From contig JALVDN010000032.1 in the NCBI GenBank assembly GCA_027008965.1, positions 1 through 5,431 on the forward strand: a DNA stretch of 5,431 bases, written 5' to 3'. Below the pieces are notes generated by a model, which was given only the letters and a program-made list of their open reading frames with translations, searched no databases and had not been told where the DNA came from. Every line of letters begins with the position of its first letter. Position 1 is the first letter of the stretch. This document shows, one piece after another, positions 1 through 5,431 of the stretch. The stretch comes from Flavobacteriales bacterium. Lineage in GTDB: Bacteria; Bacteroidota; Bacteroidia; Flavobacteriales; Flavobacteriaceae. The position numbers and the translations under genes are program-made.

Positions 1-246
1 CACATGTGATTGTAAAATCACGGTTTTACGGTTTTCCATGCCGGGTGTGGCGGGTTTCCTGACAATCACATTCCCCACTTCATCCATCAAGGTTTCCAAA
101 CCCAATTTTTCGGCAAATTGCTTAACAAATTGGGCGGCTTTCCTTTCTTTTTTGGAAGGGCGGGGTATGGAATTAAAAGCAACAAAATTCCTCCAAACGG
201 CTTCGGGTTTTAATTTTACGATTTTATCGTGATCATTTTTTTTCAT
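1..246 (-). CDS. pepD: PepD-type aminoacyl-histidine dipeptidase (M20 family), N-terminal 82 residues, cut by window edge
   Basis: The reading frame opens with ATG at 246 and stays open to base 1, giving 82 residues of a protein whose family is usually about 480-490 aa. Visible landmarks are the N-terminal stretch LKPEAVWRNF, the SIPRPSKKE segment at about residues 26-34, the ETLMDEVGNVIVRKPATPGM block (51-70), and VILQSHV at the cut. The His at 81 is the expected first metal ligand of the M20 HxD motif, and its Asp lies beyond the window. The family is cytosolic, metal-dependent, and hydrolyses dipeptides including Xaa-His (carnosine-type) substrates. The start is 10 nt after the gcvT stop in the same direction, so the gene is probably the last visible member of the accA-hisS-gcvT unit. 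No clear Shine-Dalgarno sequence precedes it. Identification rests on motif recognition of the N-terminus only; the catalytic core and dimerisation domain are not visible. Confidence 0.88.
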   Translation of the reverse strand, partial: MKKNDHDKIVKLKPEAVWRNFVAFNSIPRPSKKERKAAQFVKQFAEKLGLETLMDEVGNVIVRKPATPGMENRKTVILQSHV

Positions 247-256
247 AGGGTTGATT

Positions 257-1336
257 TTAAACAAAAGGCGGTTTTTTGGTAACCGCTTCAATGTTTTTAT
301 TTCTTATTTGAATATAAATCTTTTTTCCGTCTTCTGCATAAGCAACAGGTAAATATGCCAAACCAATTCCTTTTTTCAAGACGGGCGACATGGTGCCGGA
401 TGTTACTTTTCCAATCACTTCTCCTACATCGTTTAATACCTTATATCCTTTTCTTGGAATGCCTCTTTTTGTTAGTTCAAACCCGAAAAGTTTTCGTTTT
501 AAACCTTCCTCTTTTTGTTTTTTTAATTTATCCGAACCTAAAAAGCCGGTTTCAAGTTTGGTTATCCATCCCAATCCCGCTTCCAATGGAGTTGTGGTTT
601 CGTCTATATCATTACCGTACAAACAAAATCCTTTTTCCAAGCGCAATGTATCCCTTGCCGCCAAACCGGCGGGCTTCAATCCGTTTTCATTTCCCGCTTC
701 CATAACGGCATCCCAAACCATAATGGCTTTGTCGGCATCCACATAAATTTCAAAACCTTTTTCGCCTGTATACCCGGTAGTAGATAATAGTACAGGAATG
801 TTGTTCAGCGTAGTATTTGTATGCGTATAAAATTTCATCGATTGCACATCATCCTCAGCGAGTTTTTGTATGATTTCCGGCGATTTGGGGCCTTGAACGG
901 CTATGATGGCCGTTTGATCCGATTGGTTTTCCATTTGAACATCTTCAAATTCGGTTATATAATTTTGTAAATGAGCCCAATCTTTTTCAATATTAGATGC
1001 ATTCACCACCAGCATATATTCATTTTCTCCGGTTTGATAGACCAGTAAATCATCCACAATTCCTCCGTTTTCATTGGTGAAGGTGGAATATTGAACTTTT
1101 CCCGGTTGAAGTTTTGTAATATCGTTGGATGTAACAAATTGAAGGAACTTACCGGCATCTTGTCCACGCACCATAAAATTTCCCATATGCGAAACATCAA
1201 AAATACCCGCATTTGTCCGTACGTTTATGTGCTCTGCATTCACACCTTCATATTGGACAGGCATTTCAAATCCGGCAAAATCTACCATCTTGGCACCCAA
1301 TTCTATGTGTTTGTTGTATAAAGGTGTTTTTTTCAT
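257..1336 (-). CDS. gcvT: Aminomethyltransferase, T protein of the glycine cleavage system
   Basis: The product is 359 aa, close to the usual bacterial GcvT length. It transfers the methylene group from the aminomethyl-lipoyl H protein to tetrahydrofolate, releasing ammonia and giving 5,10-methylene-THF in the cytosol. The start MKKTPLYNKHIELGAKMVDF and AGFEMPVQYEG are typical of the family. IFDVSHMGNF (45-54) begins the folate-binding core. GGIVDDLLVY (91-100) carries the conserved Asp pair that includes the catalytic Asp. STTGYTGEKGFEIY (185-198) and AARDTLRLEKG (226-236), with its folate-contacting Arg, follow. The C-terminal barrel contains GKVTSGTMSP (309-318) and ends KKPPFV. The ATG overlaps the hisS stop as ATGA (1333-1336), which suggests translational coupling, and pepD follows 10 nt downstream. 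The partner genes gcvP and gcvH are not in the window, so the glycine cleavage genes appear dispersed here. No frameshift or missing key residue was seen. Confidence 0.96.
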   Translation of the reverse strand: MKKTPLYNKHIELGAKMVDFAGFEMPVQYEGVNAEHINVRTNAGIFDVSHMGNFMVRGQDAGKFLQFVTSNDITKLQPGKVQYSTFTNENGGIVDDLLVYQTGENEYMLVVNASNIEKDWAHLQNYITEFEDVQMENQSDQTAIIAVQGPKSPEIIQKLAEDDVQSMKFYTHTNTTLNNIPVLLSTTGYTGEKGFEIYVDADKAIMVWDAVMEAGNENGLKPAGLAARDTLRLEKGFCLYGNDIDETTTPLEAGLGWITKLETGFLGSDKLKKQKEEGLKRKLFGFELTKRGIPRKGYKVLNDVGEVIGKVTSGTMSPVLKKGIGLAYLPVAYAEDGKKIYIQIRNKNIEAVTKKPPFV

Positions 1337-2694
1337 GATTTTAATCGCTCGATAAGTTGTTCTTCACTTAATTTTTCTTGCACTCCGTCCTCCATATGCT
1401 TCAGCGTATAAACCGAATTTTGTCGCTCTTCTTCACCGGCTATCACAACAAATGGAATTTTCTTTTTGTCGGCATATTGAAATTGTTTTTTGAGTTTAAC
1501 GGCCTGTGGATAAATTTCCGCCGGAATTTGGTTTTTTCTTAATTCCTTCAGCAATTGCCAAGCATATTTTTCATCATCAACGCCAAAATTGACCAACAAA
1601 ACTTTCACGGAAGGTGCATGGGAATAGGGGAGTTTACCTGATTTCTCCAAAACCCAATAAATTCTGTCCAGGCCGAAAGAAATACCTACACCAGGCATGT
1701 TTTTCATACCGAAAACTCCCGTCAAATCATCATAGCGTCCGCCTCCGCCAATGGAACCGATTTCCATCTTCTTGGCTTTGACTTCAAAAATACTTCCCGT
1801 GTAATAATCCAACCCCCGGGCTAAACTCAAATCTATTTTCAATTCGGCAGTCTGTAATCCGCTATCTTCAACATAGCCGATTACTTTTTCTATTTCTTCA
1901 ACACCTTTGGTTCCGGTAGCACTGGGTTGCAATAATTTTTTAAGCGCTTCAATATCGGATTGTTCAGTAAAATGCTCAAAAAAATCAATTAGTTTTTCCA
2001 AAGCATTACCGGGCAAATGCATTTTCTCCCATTCCTTCTTCACGCCCTCCAAACCGATTTTGTCGAGTTTATCCAATGCAACCGCGAAATCGTTAAATTT
2101 TTCCGTAAACCCGAAAACTTCTGCCAATCCCATCAAAATTTTGCGATTGTTGAAATGAATGCGCACGGGAATGTTTAATTCCGTAAACACATCATCGTAT
2201 AACAAAACAAATTCCGCATCCGACAACAAACTCGAACTACCCACCACATCCGCATCACATTGCCAAAATTCACGATAGCGTCCCTTTTGCGGACGATCTG
2301 CCCGCCAAACAGGCTGAATCTGATAGCGTTTAAAAGGAAAAGTCAGTTCATGTGCATGTTGAACCACAAATCTGGCCAACGGAACGGTCAAATCATAGCG
2401 TAAGGCTTTCTCGGAAATGTAGGGCGTGAGCTTCCGGCTGTTTTTTTCTTGATAAATTTCATCCGGAACTTTCTTCAAATAATCGCCCGAATTGAGAATT
2501 TTAAAAATAAGTCTGTCTCCTTCTTCTCCATATTTTCCGGTGAGCGTGGAAAGTTTTTCCATGGACGGTGTTTCAACCGGCTGGAAACCATAATTTTCAA
2601 AATGTTTTTTGATGGTTTCTACTATAAACTGACGGTTTTTAACCTCTTGCGGCGAAAAATCTCGCGTTCCTTTGGGAATTCCGGGTTTTGACAT
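1333..2694 (-). CDS. hisS: Histidyl-tRNA synthetase (class II)
   Basis: The product is 453 aa and charges tRNA-His with histidine in the cytosol. Class II landmarks appear in order. The N-terminal GIPKGTRDFSPQE (5-17) is followed by RYDLTVPLARFVVQH (99-113), which belongs to the histidine and ATP site. Motif 2 is RYQIQPVWRADRPQKGRYRE (123-142), continuing into the FWQCDADVVG segment. The histidine-specific loop LARGLDYYTGSIFEV lies at 291-305, the glycine-rich GSIGGGGRYDDL at 313-324, and motif 3, GVGISFGLDRI, at 335-345. The anticodon-binding domain runs from about 363 to the end. The long form with LNSGDYLKKVPDEIYQ near residue 67 is typical of Bacteroidota enzymes. The ATG at 2694 yields the expected MSKPGIPKGTRDF start. 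It lies 14 nt after accA, and the TGA overlaps the gcvT start. All catalytic motifs are intact, so the gene should be functional. The sequence just upstream of the start shows no strong ribosome binding site. Confidence 0.98.
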   Translation of the reverse strand: MSKPGIPKGTRDFSPQEVKNRQFIVETIKKHFENYGFQPVETPSMEKLSTLTGKYGEEGDRLIFKILNSGDYLKKVPDEIYQEKNSRKLTPYISEKALRYDLTVPLARFVVQHAHELTFPFKRYQIQPVWRADRPQKGRYREFWQCDADVVGSSSLLSDAEFVLLYDDVFTELNIPVRIHFNNRKILMGLAEVFGFTEKFNDFAVALDKLDKIGLEGVKKEWEKMHLPGNALEKLIDFFEHFTEQSDIEALKKLLQPSATGTKGVEEIEKVIGYVEDSGLQTAELKIDLSLARGLDYYTGSIFEVKAKKMEIGSIGGGGRYDDLTGVFGMKNMPGVGISFGLDRIYWVLEKSGKLPYSHAPSVKVLLVNFGVDDEKYAWQLLKELRKNQIPAEIYPQAVKLKKQFQYADKKKIPFVVIAGEEERQNSVYTLKHMEDGVQEKLSEEQLIERLKS

Positions 2695-2708
2695 TTTGCT
2701 CTTGCGGT

Positions 2709-3662
2709 TTATTCTTTGTAAACGCCCATTTTATTAAACTTCTCGATACGTTCTTCCACCAATTCCTCGGGCGTTTTGTCTTTCAATTCTTCATAAGCAT
2801 CCAGCACGGCTTTCTTCCAATTCTCAAAAGCCGTATTCCAATCCCTATGCGCACCACCCAATGGCTCGGGAATAATATCATCAATCAATCCCAATTTTTT
2901 CATGTCTTTGGGCGTAAGTTTCAACTGTTCTGCCGCTTGCTCTTTATATTCCCAACTACGCCACAAAATACTTGAACATGACTCGGGCGATATCACCGAA
3001 TACCAAGTGTTTTCCATCATCAAAACTTTGTTTCCCACACCTATACCGAGCGCTCCACCCGAGGCTCCTTCACCGATAATGGTCACAATGGTGGGTGTCT
3101 TTAAAACACTCATTTCTTTGATATTTCGGGCAATGGCTTCACCCTGCCCGCGCTCTTCGGCTTCAATGCCCGGAAAAGCACCCGGCGTATCAATTAAGGT
3201 GACAACGGGAATATGAAAACGTTCCGCCAATTTCATCAACCGCAAAGCCTTCCTGTAGCCTTCCGGATTCGGCATCCCGAAACGGCGATATTGCCGCTCC
3301 TTCGTATTTCTTCCCTTCTGCATCCCGATAAACATAAAAGTTTGACCGTCAATCTTTCCCAAACCTCCTACCATGGCCTTGTCGTCTGCAAAATTGCGGT
3401 CGCCGTGCAGTTCAAAAAAAGTCTCGCCCGCAATGGCTTTTATATAATCTAAGGTATAAGGCCTGTCAGGATGACGCGACAATTGAACCCGTTGCCAGGG
3501 TGTTAGTTTCTTGGAAATTTCCTTATATTTTTTTTCAATCTCTTTTCTGATTTTCTCACACGCATCCGTCACATCCACACCCGATTTTTCCGCCACTTTC
3601 ATGCACTCTTGATAAGCTTTGTCGAGCTCTTCCACCGGTTTTTCAAAATCCAAATATTGCAT
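2709..3662 (-). CDS. accA: Acetyl-CoA carboxylase carboxyltransferase subunit alpha
   Basis: The product is 317 aa from the ATG at 3662, the usual length in this phylum. Together with AccD it forms the carboxyltransferase that moves CO2 from carboxybiotin on AccB to acetyl-CoA, making malonyl-CoA, the committed step of fatty-acid synthesis. The N-terminal helical segment is MQYLDFEKPVEELDKAY, followed by LTPWQRVQLSRHPDRPYTLD (53-72) and FFELHGDRNFADDKAMVGGLG (82-102). The crotonase-fold core has RFGMPNPEGYRKALRLM (127-143), VVTLIDTPGAFPGIEAEERG (153-172) and IIGEGASGGALGIGVG (195-210), the last supplying the oxyanion-hole glycines for carboxybiotin. SPESCSSILW (225-234) and PLGGAHRD (267-274) follow. 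An in-frame TTG at 3671 would add only three residues. The ATG is preferred because MQYLDFE matches where the family normally begins. The gene is first in the leftward cluster and divergent from the MarR operon. accD is not in the window. Confidence 0.97.
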   Translation of the reverse strand: MQYLDFEKPVEELDKAYQECMKVAEKSGVDVTDACEKIRKEIEKKYKEISKKLTPWQRVQLSRHPDRPYTLDYIKAIAGETFFELHGDRNFADDKAMVGGLGKIDGQTFMFIGMQKGRNTKERQYRRFGMPNPEGYRKALRLMKLAERFHIPVVTLIDTPGAFPGIEAEERGQGEAIARNIKEMSVLKTPTIVTIIGEGASGGALGIGVGNKVLMMENTWYSVISPESCSSILWRSWEYKEQAAEQLKLTPKDMKKLGLIDDIIPEPLGGAHRDWNTAFENWKKAVLDAYEELKDKTPEELVEERIEKFNKMGVYKE

Positions 3663-3668
3663 AACAAT

Positions 3669-3676
3669 CAAATCTA
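3669..3676 (-). promoter_or_regulatory. TAGATTTG, possible -7 box immediately upstream of accA
   Basis: The minus strand reads TAGATTTG ending 6 nt before the accA ATG, a full match to the Bacteroidota TAnnTTTG pattern. Transcription from it would start at or within a couple of bases of the ATG, giving an essentially leaderless message. No TTG or TTTG is seen 17-23 nt upstream, which weakens the call. A poorer alternative, TAATTTTC at 3707-3700, would leave a leader of roughly 30 nt. Confidence 0.22.
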
Positions 3677-3718
3677 ATGGGTTCCGCTTGCTAATTTATG
3701 AAAATTATTCTTTTTTCA

Positions 3719-3873
3719 GGGCGCCTTTTGGCGTGCTCCGTTTAAATCTTTTTCGGCCCGCACTGTTTTTTGTATAGTTGCCTGCGGGGTCTCTCCACCT
3801 ACGTGTTGAGCCTCCTCGGCCACACAAAAAATCAGGCGGGCCTTCAAAAGGATAACACTTCGCCCGCCGGCGC
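3719..3873. repeat. GC-rich palindromic element resembling a Bacteroidota interspersed intergenic repeat
   Basis: This stretch is much richer in G+C than its flanks and is packed with inverted repeats. The outer arms are gcgcc (3721-3725) and ggcgc (3869-3873). A small hairpin cgcc-tttt-ggcg lies at 3722-3733. Arm cccgca (3757-3762) can pair with tgcggg (3783-3788). Arm ggcgggc (3835-3841) can pair with gcccgcc (3862-3868), enclosing a loop with aaaaggat. Arm ggcccgc (3755-3761) can alternatively pair with gcgggcc (3836-3842). From memory, similar GGCGTGCTCCG...AAAGGAT...-type palindromic elements recur between genes in many Bacteroidota genomes; I could not search to confirm this. It sits inside the accA-side leader, with no coding capacity seen. 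Exact ends are uncertain by several bases, and the function is unknown. It could act as a transcript-stability or structural element, or be a non-autonomous mobile repeat. Confidence 0.55.
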
Positions 3874-3884
3874 ATGAAGGAAAA

Positions 3885-3915
3885 ATTATATAATTGATAA
3901 TTACATTTGTGTCAA
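3885..3915 (-). promoter_or_regulatory. Possible leftward promoter for accA (TTGACA / TATAAT-like)
   Basis: Read on the minus strand, TTGACA (3915-3910) is followed after 19 nt by TATAAT (3890-3885), or after 17 nt by TATATA (3892-3887). The match to the general sigma-70 pattern is good, but Bacteroidota normally use a TTTG / TAnnTTTG pattern instead, and the region is AT-rich, so chance matches are likely. If real, it would give accA a leader of more than 200 nt containing the GC-rich element. Confidence 0.25.
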
Positions 3916-4011
3916 CTTAAATCCGTTTTTTATTATTCACAAATCAGTATTCAACCTTTATTTTGTTGATTTTTTTATACCAATCCTCAAAATGAATAAA
4001 AAAATCACATT

Positions 4012-4029
4012 TATTATGCTTGCATAATA
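4012..4029. promoter_or_regulatory. 18-bp palindrome, probable MarR operator
   Basis: The sequence tattatgc-tt-gcataata is a perfect 8-bp inverted repeat around a 2-bp spacer, the size and symmetry expected for a dimeric MarR-family repressor. It lies 36 nt before the MarR start and just upstream of the candidate -7 box, covering the region where the -33 contact would fall, so binding would block polymerase. It is too AT-rich and has too short a loop to be a convincing terminator hairpin. That the adjacent MarR protein binds it is inference from position and symmetry. Confidence 0.6.
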
Positions 4030-4037
4030 TTTTTTTG

Positions 4038-4045
4038 TATATTTG
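4038..4045 (+). promoter_or_regulatory. TATATTTG -7 box for the MarR / beta-oxidation operon
   Basis: TATATTTG fits the Bacteroidota -7 consensus TAnnTTTG at every defined position and lies 20 nt before the MarR ATG, predicting a start site near 4050 and a leader of about 15 nt. The best upstream TTG (4020-4022) is 15 nt away, slightly closer than the usual 17-23 nt, so the -33 element is weak. Weak recognition of that kind is common at regulated promoters. Confidence 0.55.
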
Positions 4046-4051
4046 AATATA
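4038..4051. promoter_or_regulatory. Second dyad (tatatt-tg-aatata) overlapping the -7 box
   Basis: A perfect 6-bp inverted repeat with a 2-bp spacer is centred 24 bp downstream of the centre of the 18-bp palindrome. It spans the -7 box and the likely transcription start. It may be a second, weaker operator half of a two-site arrangement, but its sequence differs from the upstream dyad, and chance dyads are frequent in AT-rich DNA. Confidence 0.3.
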
Positions 4052-4065
4052 ATTTTTGACGGACC

Positions 4066-4512
4066 ATGCACAAAGAAAAAACCATAGATCAGATTTTAAG
4101 AGAAACATGGATGGCCATTTCCAAATATTACAATACGGTGGCCGCAACGTATGGTGGTTCTATGACCACAGGTTTTACCTTATTAAACATTGATCCCGTG
4201 GAAGGAACCCCCGCCACCAAATTGCCCTTGAAAATGGGTATGGAAATGACCAGTCTCACGCGCACACTTAATAAAATGGAAGAACAAGGTCTTATCAAAC
4301 GTGTTCGTAATCCGATGGATGCACGAAGTGTTTTGATCAAATTGACCGGAAAAGGGCTTGAAATGCGCAATAAAGCCAAAGAAACCGTTCTCGGACTCAA
4401 TAAACGGATAGAAGAAAGAATAGGTCCGGATAAGCTGAATTGCTTCAAAGAAGTCATGTTTGAAATCTTGGAATTAGTACAAAGAAAATCACTTACAAAT
4501 CAAACAAAATAA
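4066..4512 (+). CDS. MarR-family winged-helix transcriptional regulator
   Basis: The product is 148 aa, typical for MarR proteins, which bind DNA as dimers. The N-terminal helix (about 6-30) would be part of the dimer interface. The winged helix-turn-helix follows: KLPLKMGMEMTSLTRTLNKM (52-71) covers the second and recognition helices, EEQGLIKRVRNPMDARSVLI (72-91) enters the wing with the family Asp-x-Arg signature (D85, R87), and KLTGKG closes it. The C-terminal helix (about 98-140) completes the dimerisation region. The ATG at 4066 has no clear Shine-Dalgarno sequence. The stop lies 6 nt before a 3-hydroxyacyl-CoA dehydrogenase gene, so the two are almost certainly co-transcribed. That context suggests control of fatty-acid degradation, perhaps with an acyl-CoA or fatty acid as ligand, and autoregulation through the palindrome at 4012-4029. 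The family assignment is secure; the ligand and target set are inference. Confidence 0.93.
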   Translation: MHKEKTIDQILRETWMAISKYYNTVAATYGGSMTTGFTLLNIDPVEGTPATKLPLKMGMEMTSLTRTLNKMEEQGLIKRVRNPMDARSVLIKLTGKGLEMRNKAKETVLGLNKRIEERIGPDKLNCFKEVMFEILELVQRKSLTNQTK

Positions 4513-4518
4513 GCTATT

Positions 4519-5431
4519 ATGAGAAAACGAATAAGAAATGCCGCGGTCATTGGCTCCGGAATTATGGGAACCGGAATTGCCGCTCAATTGGCCGGAGCGG
4601 GAATTGATGTGCTATTGTTGGATATCGTTCCGAAGGAACTCACCGAAGATGAGAAAGCAAAAGGTTTGACCTTGGAACATCCTTCGGTGCGAAACAGAAT
4701 TGCTGCCGAACACATCAAAAAAGCACTCAAAAGCAAGCCGGCTGTTTTTTATCACAAAAAATTTGTCGATCGCATTTCAGTTGGTAATGTAGAAGATGAC
4801 ATGCCCAAAATCAAAGACTACGACTGGATTATTGAAGTGGTCCCCGAGCGTTTAGACATCAAAAAGTCCGTTTTTGAACAAGTGGATAAATACCGTTCCG
4901 AAGGAAGTTTTGTCAGTTCCAATACCTCGGGAATTCCCATTCGTCTCATGGCCGAAGGACGAAGTGAAGATTTCAGGAAACATTTCCTCGGAACCCATTT
5001 CTTCAATCCCGTACGCTATTTAAGGTTACTGGAAATCATTCCTACCAAAGATACGCTGCCCGAAGTAGTGGACTTTTTCATGGAATTCGGAGATAAATAC
5101 CTGGGTAAAACAACTGTTTTGGCCAAAGACACCCCGGCATTTATCGGAAACCGCATCGGTGTATTTGGTATTATGGACATTTTTCATTTGATGACACCCA
5201 TGGAACTCAAAGTGGAAGAAGTGGACAAATATACCGGTCCTGTGATTGGACGCCCGAAATCGGCTACATTCCGTACAGCGGATATTGTCGGATTGGACAC
5301 CTTGGCACATGTAGCCACGGGCTTATACGAAAATGTTCCGCATGATGAAGCCCGTGAACTTTTCAGATTGCCCGGTTTTATTCAACAAATGTTGGATAAA
5401 AAATGGTTAGGTGACAAAACCGGTCAAGGGT
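4519..5431 (+). CDS. 3-hydroxyacyl-CoA dehydrogenase, probably bifunctional FadN-type with enoyl-CoA hydratase, N-terminal 304 residues, cut by window edge
   Basis: The ATG at 4519 opens a frame that stays open to the end of the window (304 codons plus one base). The NAD-binding Rossmann motif is AAVIGSGIMGTGIAAQLAGAG (8-28, Gly 12, 14 and 17), with Asp35 at the end of the second strand. EVVPERLDIKKSVF (106-119) follows. The active-site set is complete: Ser137 in SSNTSGIPI, His160 in GTHFFNPVRYLRLLEI, Glu172 in the same block, and Asn211 in TPAFIGNRIG. The C-terminal dehydrogenase domain begins at about 245 (RPKSATFRTADIVGLD) and reaches DKTGQG at the cut. The enzyme oxidises L-3-hydroxyacyl-CoA to 3-ketoacyl-CoA in beta-oxidation. 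A dehydrogenase domain placed first, with no crotonase domain before it, matches the FadN layout (about 800 aa) rather than FadB, but a stand-alone enzyme cannot be excluded because the rest is outside the window. It lies 6 nt after the MarR gene, in the same operon. Confidence 0.92.
   Translation, partial: MRKRIRNAAVIGSGIMGTGIAAQLAGAGIDVLLLDIVPKELTEDEKAKGLTLEHPSVRNRIAAEHIKKALKSKPAVFYHKKFVDRISVGNVEDDMPKIKDYDWIIEVVPERLDIKKSVFEQVDKYRSEGSFVSSNTSGIPIRLMAEGRSEDFRKHFLGTHFFNPVRYLRLLEIIPTKDTLPEVVDFFMEFGDKYLGKTTVLAKDTPAFIGNRIGVFGIMDIFHLMTPMELKVEEVDKYTGPVIGRPKSATFRTADIVGLDTLAHVATGLYENVPHDEARELFRLPGFIQQMLDKKWLGDKTGQG

Larger units (their letters stand above)
3663..4065. other. Divergent intergenic region between accA and the MarR gene
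   Basis: About 400 nt separate the two divergent start codons. I find no credible protein-coding gene: the frames that cross it are interrupted, and the one minus-strand frame spanning 3944-4147 overlaps the MarR coding start and is AT-biased noise. From left to right the region holds a short AT-rich accA-proximal leader (3663-3718), a GC-rich inverted-repeat element (about 3719-3873), and an AT-rich stretch with possible promoter elements (3885-3915). A featureless A/T-rich segment (about 3916-4010) follows. The dyad and -7 box that plausibly control the rightward operon lie at 4012-4051. No tRNA or classical rho-independent terminator was recognised. Confidence 0.85.

Noticed and set aside
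355..746. Two plus-strand open frames inside gcvT (355-705 and 390-746)
   Set aside because: They lie antisense to a fully convincing gcvT, have low-complexity translations without recognisable domains, and no start context.
3663..3671. TTG at 3671 as the accA start, adding three residues
   Set aside because: The ATG at 3662 gives the family's usual N-terminus, and TTG starts are uncommon when an ATG is available three codons on.
3722..3733. Hairpin cgcc-tttt-ggcg as a rho-independent terminator
   Set aside because: The stem is only 4 bp and no T-run follows on either strand; it is better explained as part of the GC-rich element, and there is no gene end nearby to terminate.
3891..3903. Inverted repeat taatt-gat-aatta as an accA operator
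   Set aside because: Only 5 bp per arm, made purely of A and T in an AT-rich segment; expected by chance.
3902..3909. TACATTTG on the plus strand as a second rightward promoter
   Set aside because: It matches the -7 pattern but has no TTG 17-23 nt upstream, lies about 160 nt from the MarR start, and is further from the operator than the better box at 4038. Left out as a feature because chance matches are likely in this AT-rich stretch.
3944..4147. Minus-strand 67-codon frame crossing the MarR promoter
   Set aside because: It overlaps the MarR start and its operator, and its composition (Lys, Ile, Tyr and Phe rich) just reflects AT-rich DNA.
4128..4457. 109-codon minus-strand frame within the MarR gene
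   Set aside because: Antisense shadow of a clear winged-helix coding frame; no family resemblance.
4818..5310. Minus-strand frames within the dehydrogenase gene (4818-5006 and 5026-5310)
   Set aside because: Both are antisense to a frame with a complete set of dehydrogenase active-site residues.

Overview
The window looks like a chromosomal segment from a member of the Bacteroidota, probably near the Flavobacteriales. The evidence is a moderate-to-low GC content, starts with no convincing Shine-Dalgarno sequences, a TAnnTTTG-type -7 promoter box, and typical Bacteroidota versions of HisS, AccA and PepD. I see no phage, plasmid, transposase, CRISPR, tRNA or rRNA signal.

Left part (1-3662, minus strand): four tightly packed genes are read leftwards in the order accA, hisS, gcvT, pepD. 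The gaps are 14 nt, a 4-nt ATGA overlap, and 10 nt, so they probably form one transcription unit. They encode the acetyl-CoA carboxylase carboxyltransferase alpha subunit, histidyl-tRNA synthetase, the glycine-cleavage T protein, and the N-terminus of an M20-type dipeptidase that runs off the left edge. All are housekeeping functions.

Middle (3663-4065): a divergent intergenic region of about 400 nt. It holds a GC-rich, hairpin-forming element of about 155 nt (about 3719-3873) that looks like an interspersed repeat. Right of it is an AT-rich stretch carrying the promoter of the rightward operon. A TATATTTG box lies next to an 18-bp near-perfect palindrome (4012-4029), and a second, shorter dyad overlaps the box itself. 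This is the layout expected of an autoregulated MarR-family gene.

Right part (4066-5431, plus strand): a MarR-family regulator is followed after 6 nt by a 3-hydroxyacyl-CoA dehydrogenase that runs off the right edge. The dehydrogenase begins with its NAD-binding domain and retains all four expected active-site residues. It probably continues into a crotonase domain (FadN-type bifunctional beta-oxidation enzyme) beyond the window. The arrangement suggests a MarR-controlled fatty-acid degradation operon placed back to back with accA, the committed step of fatty-acid synthesis. The genes themselves are ordinary. The points that deserve a second look are all in the intergenic region: the operator/promoter architecture, the GC-rich element in the accA leader, and the anabolic/catabolic back-to-back arrangement.
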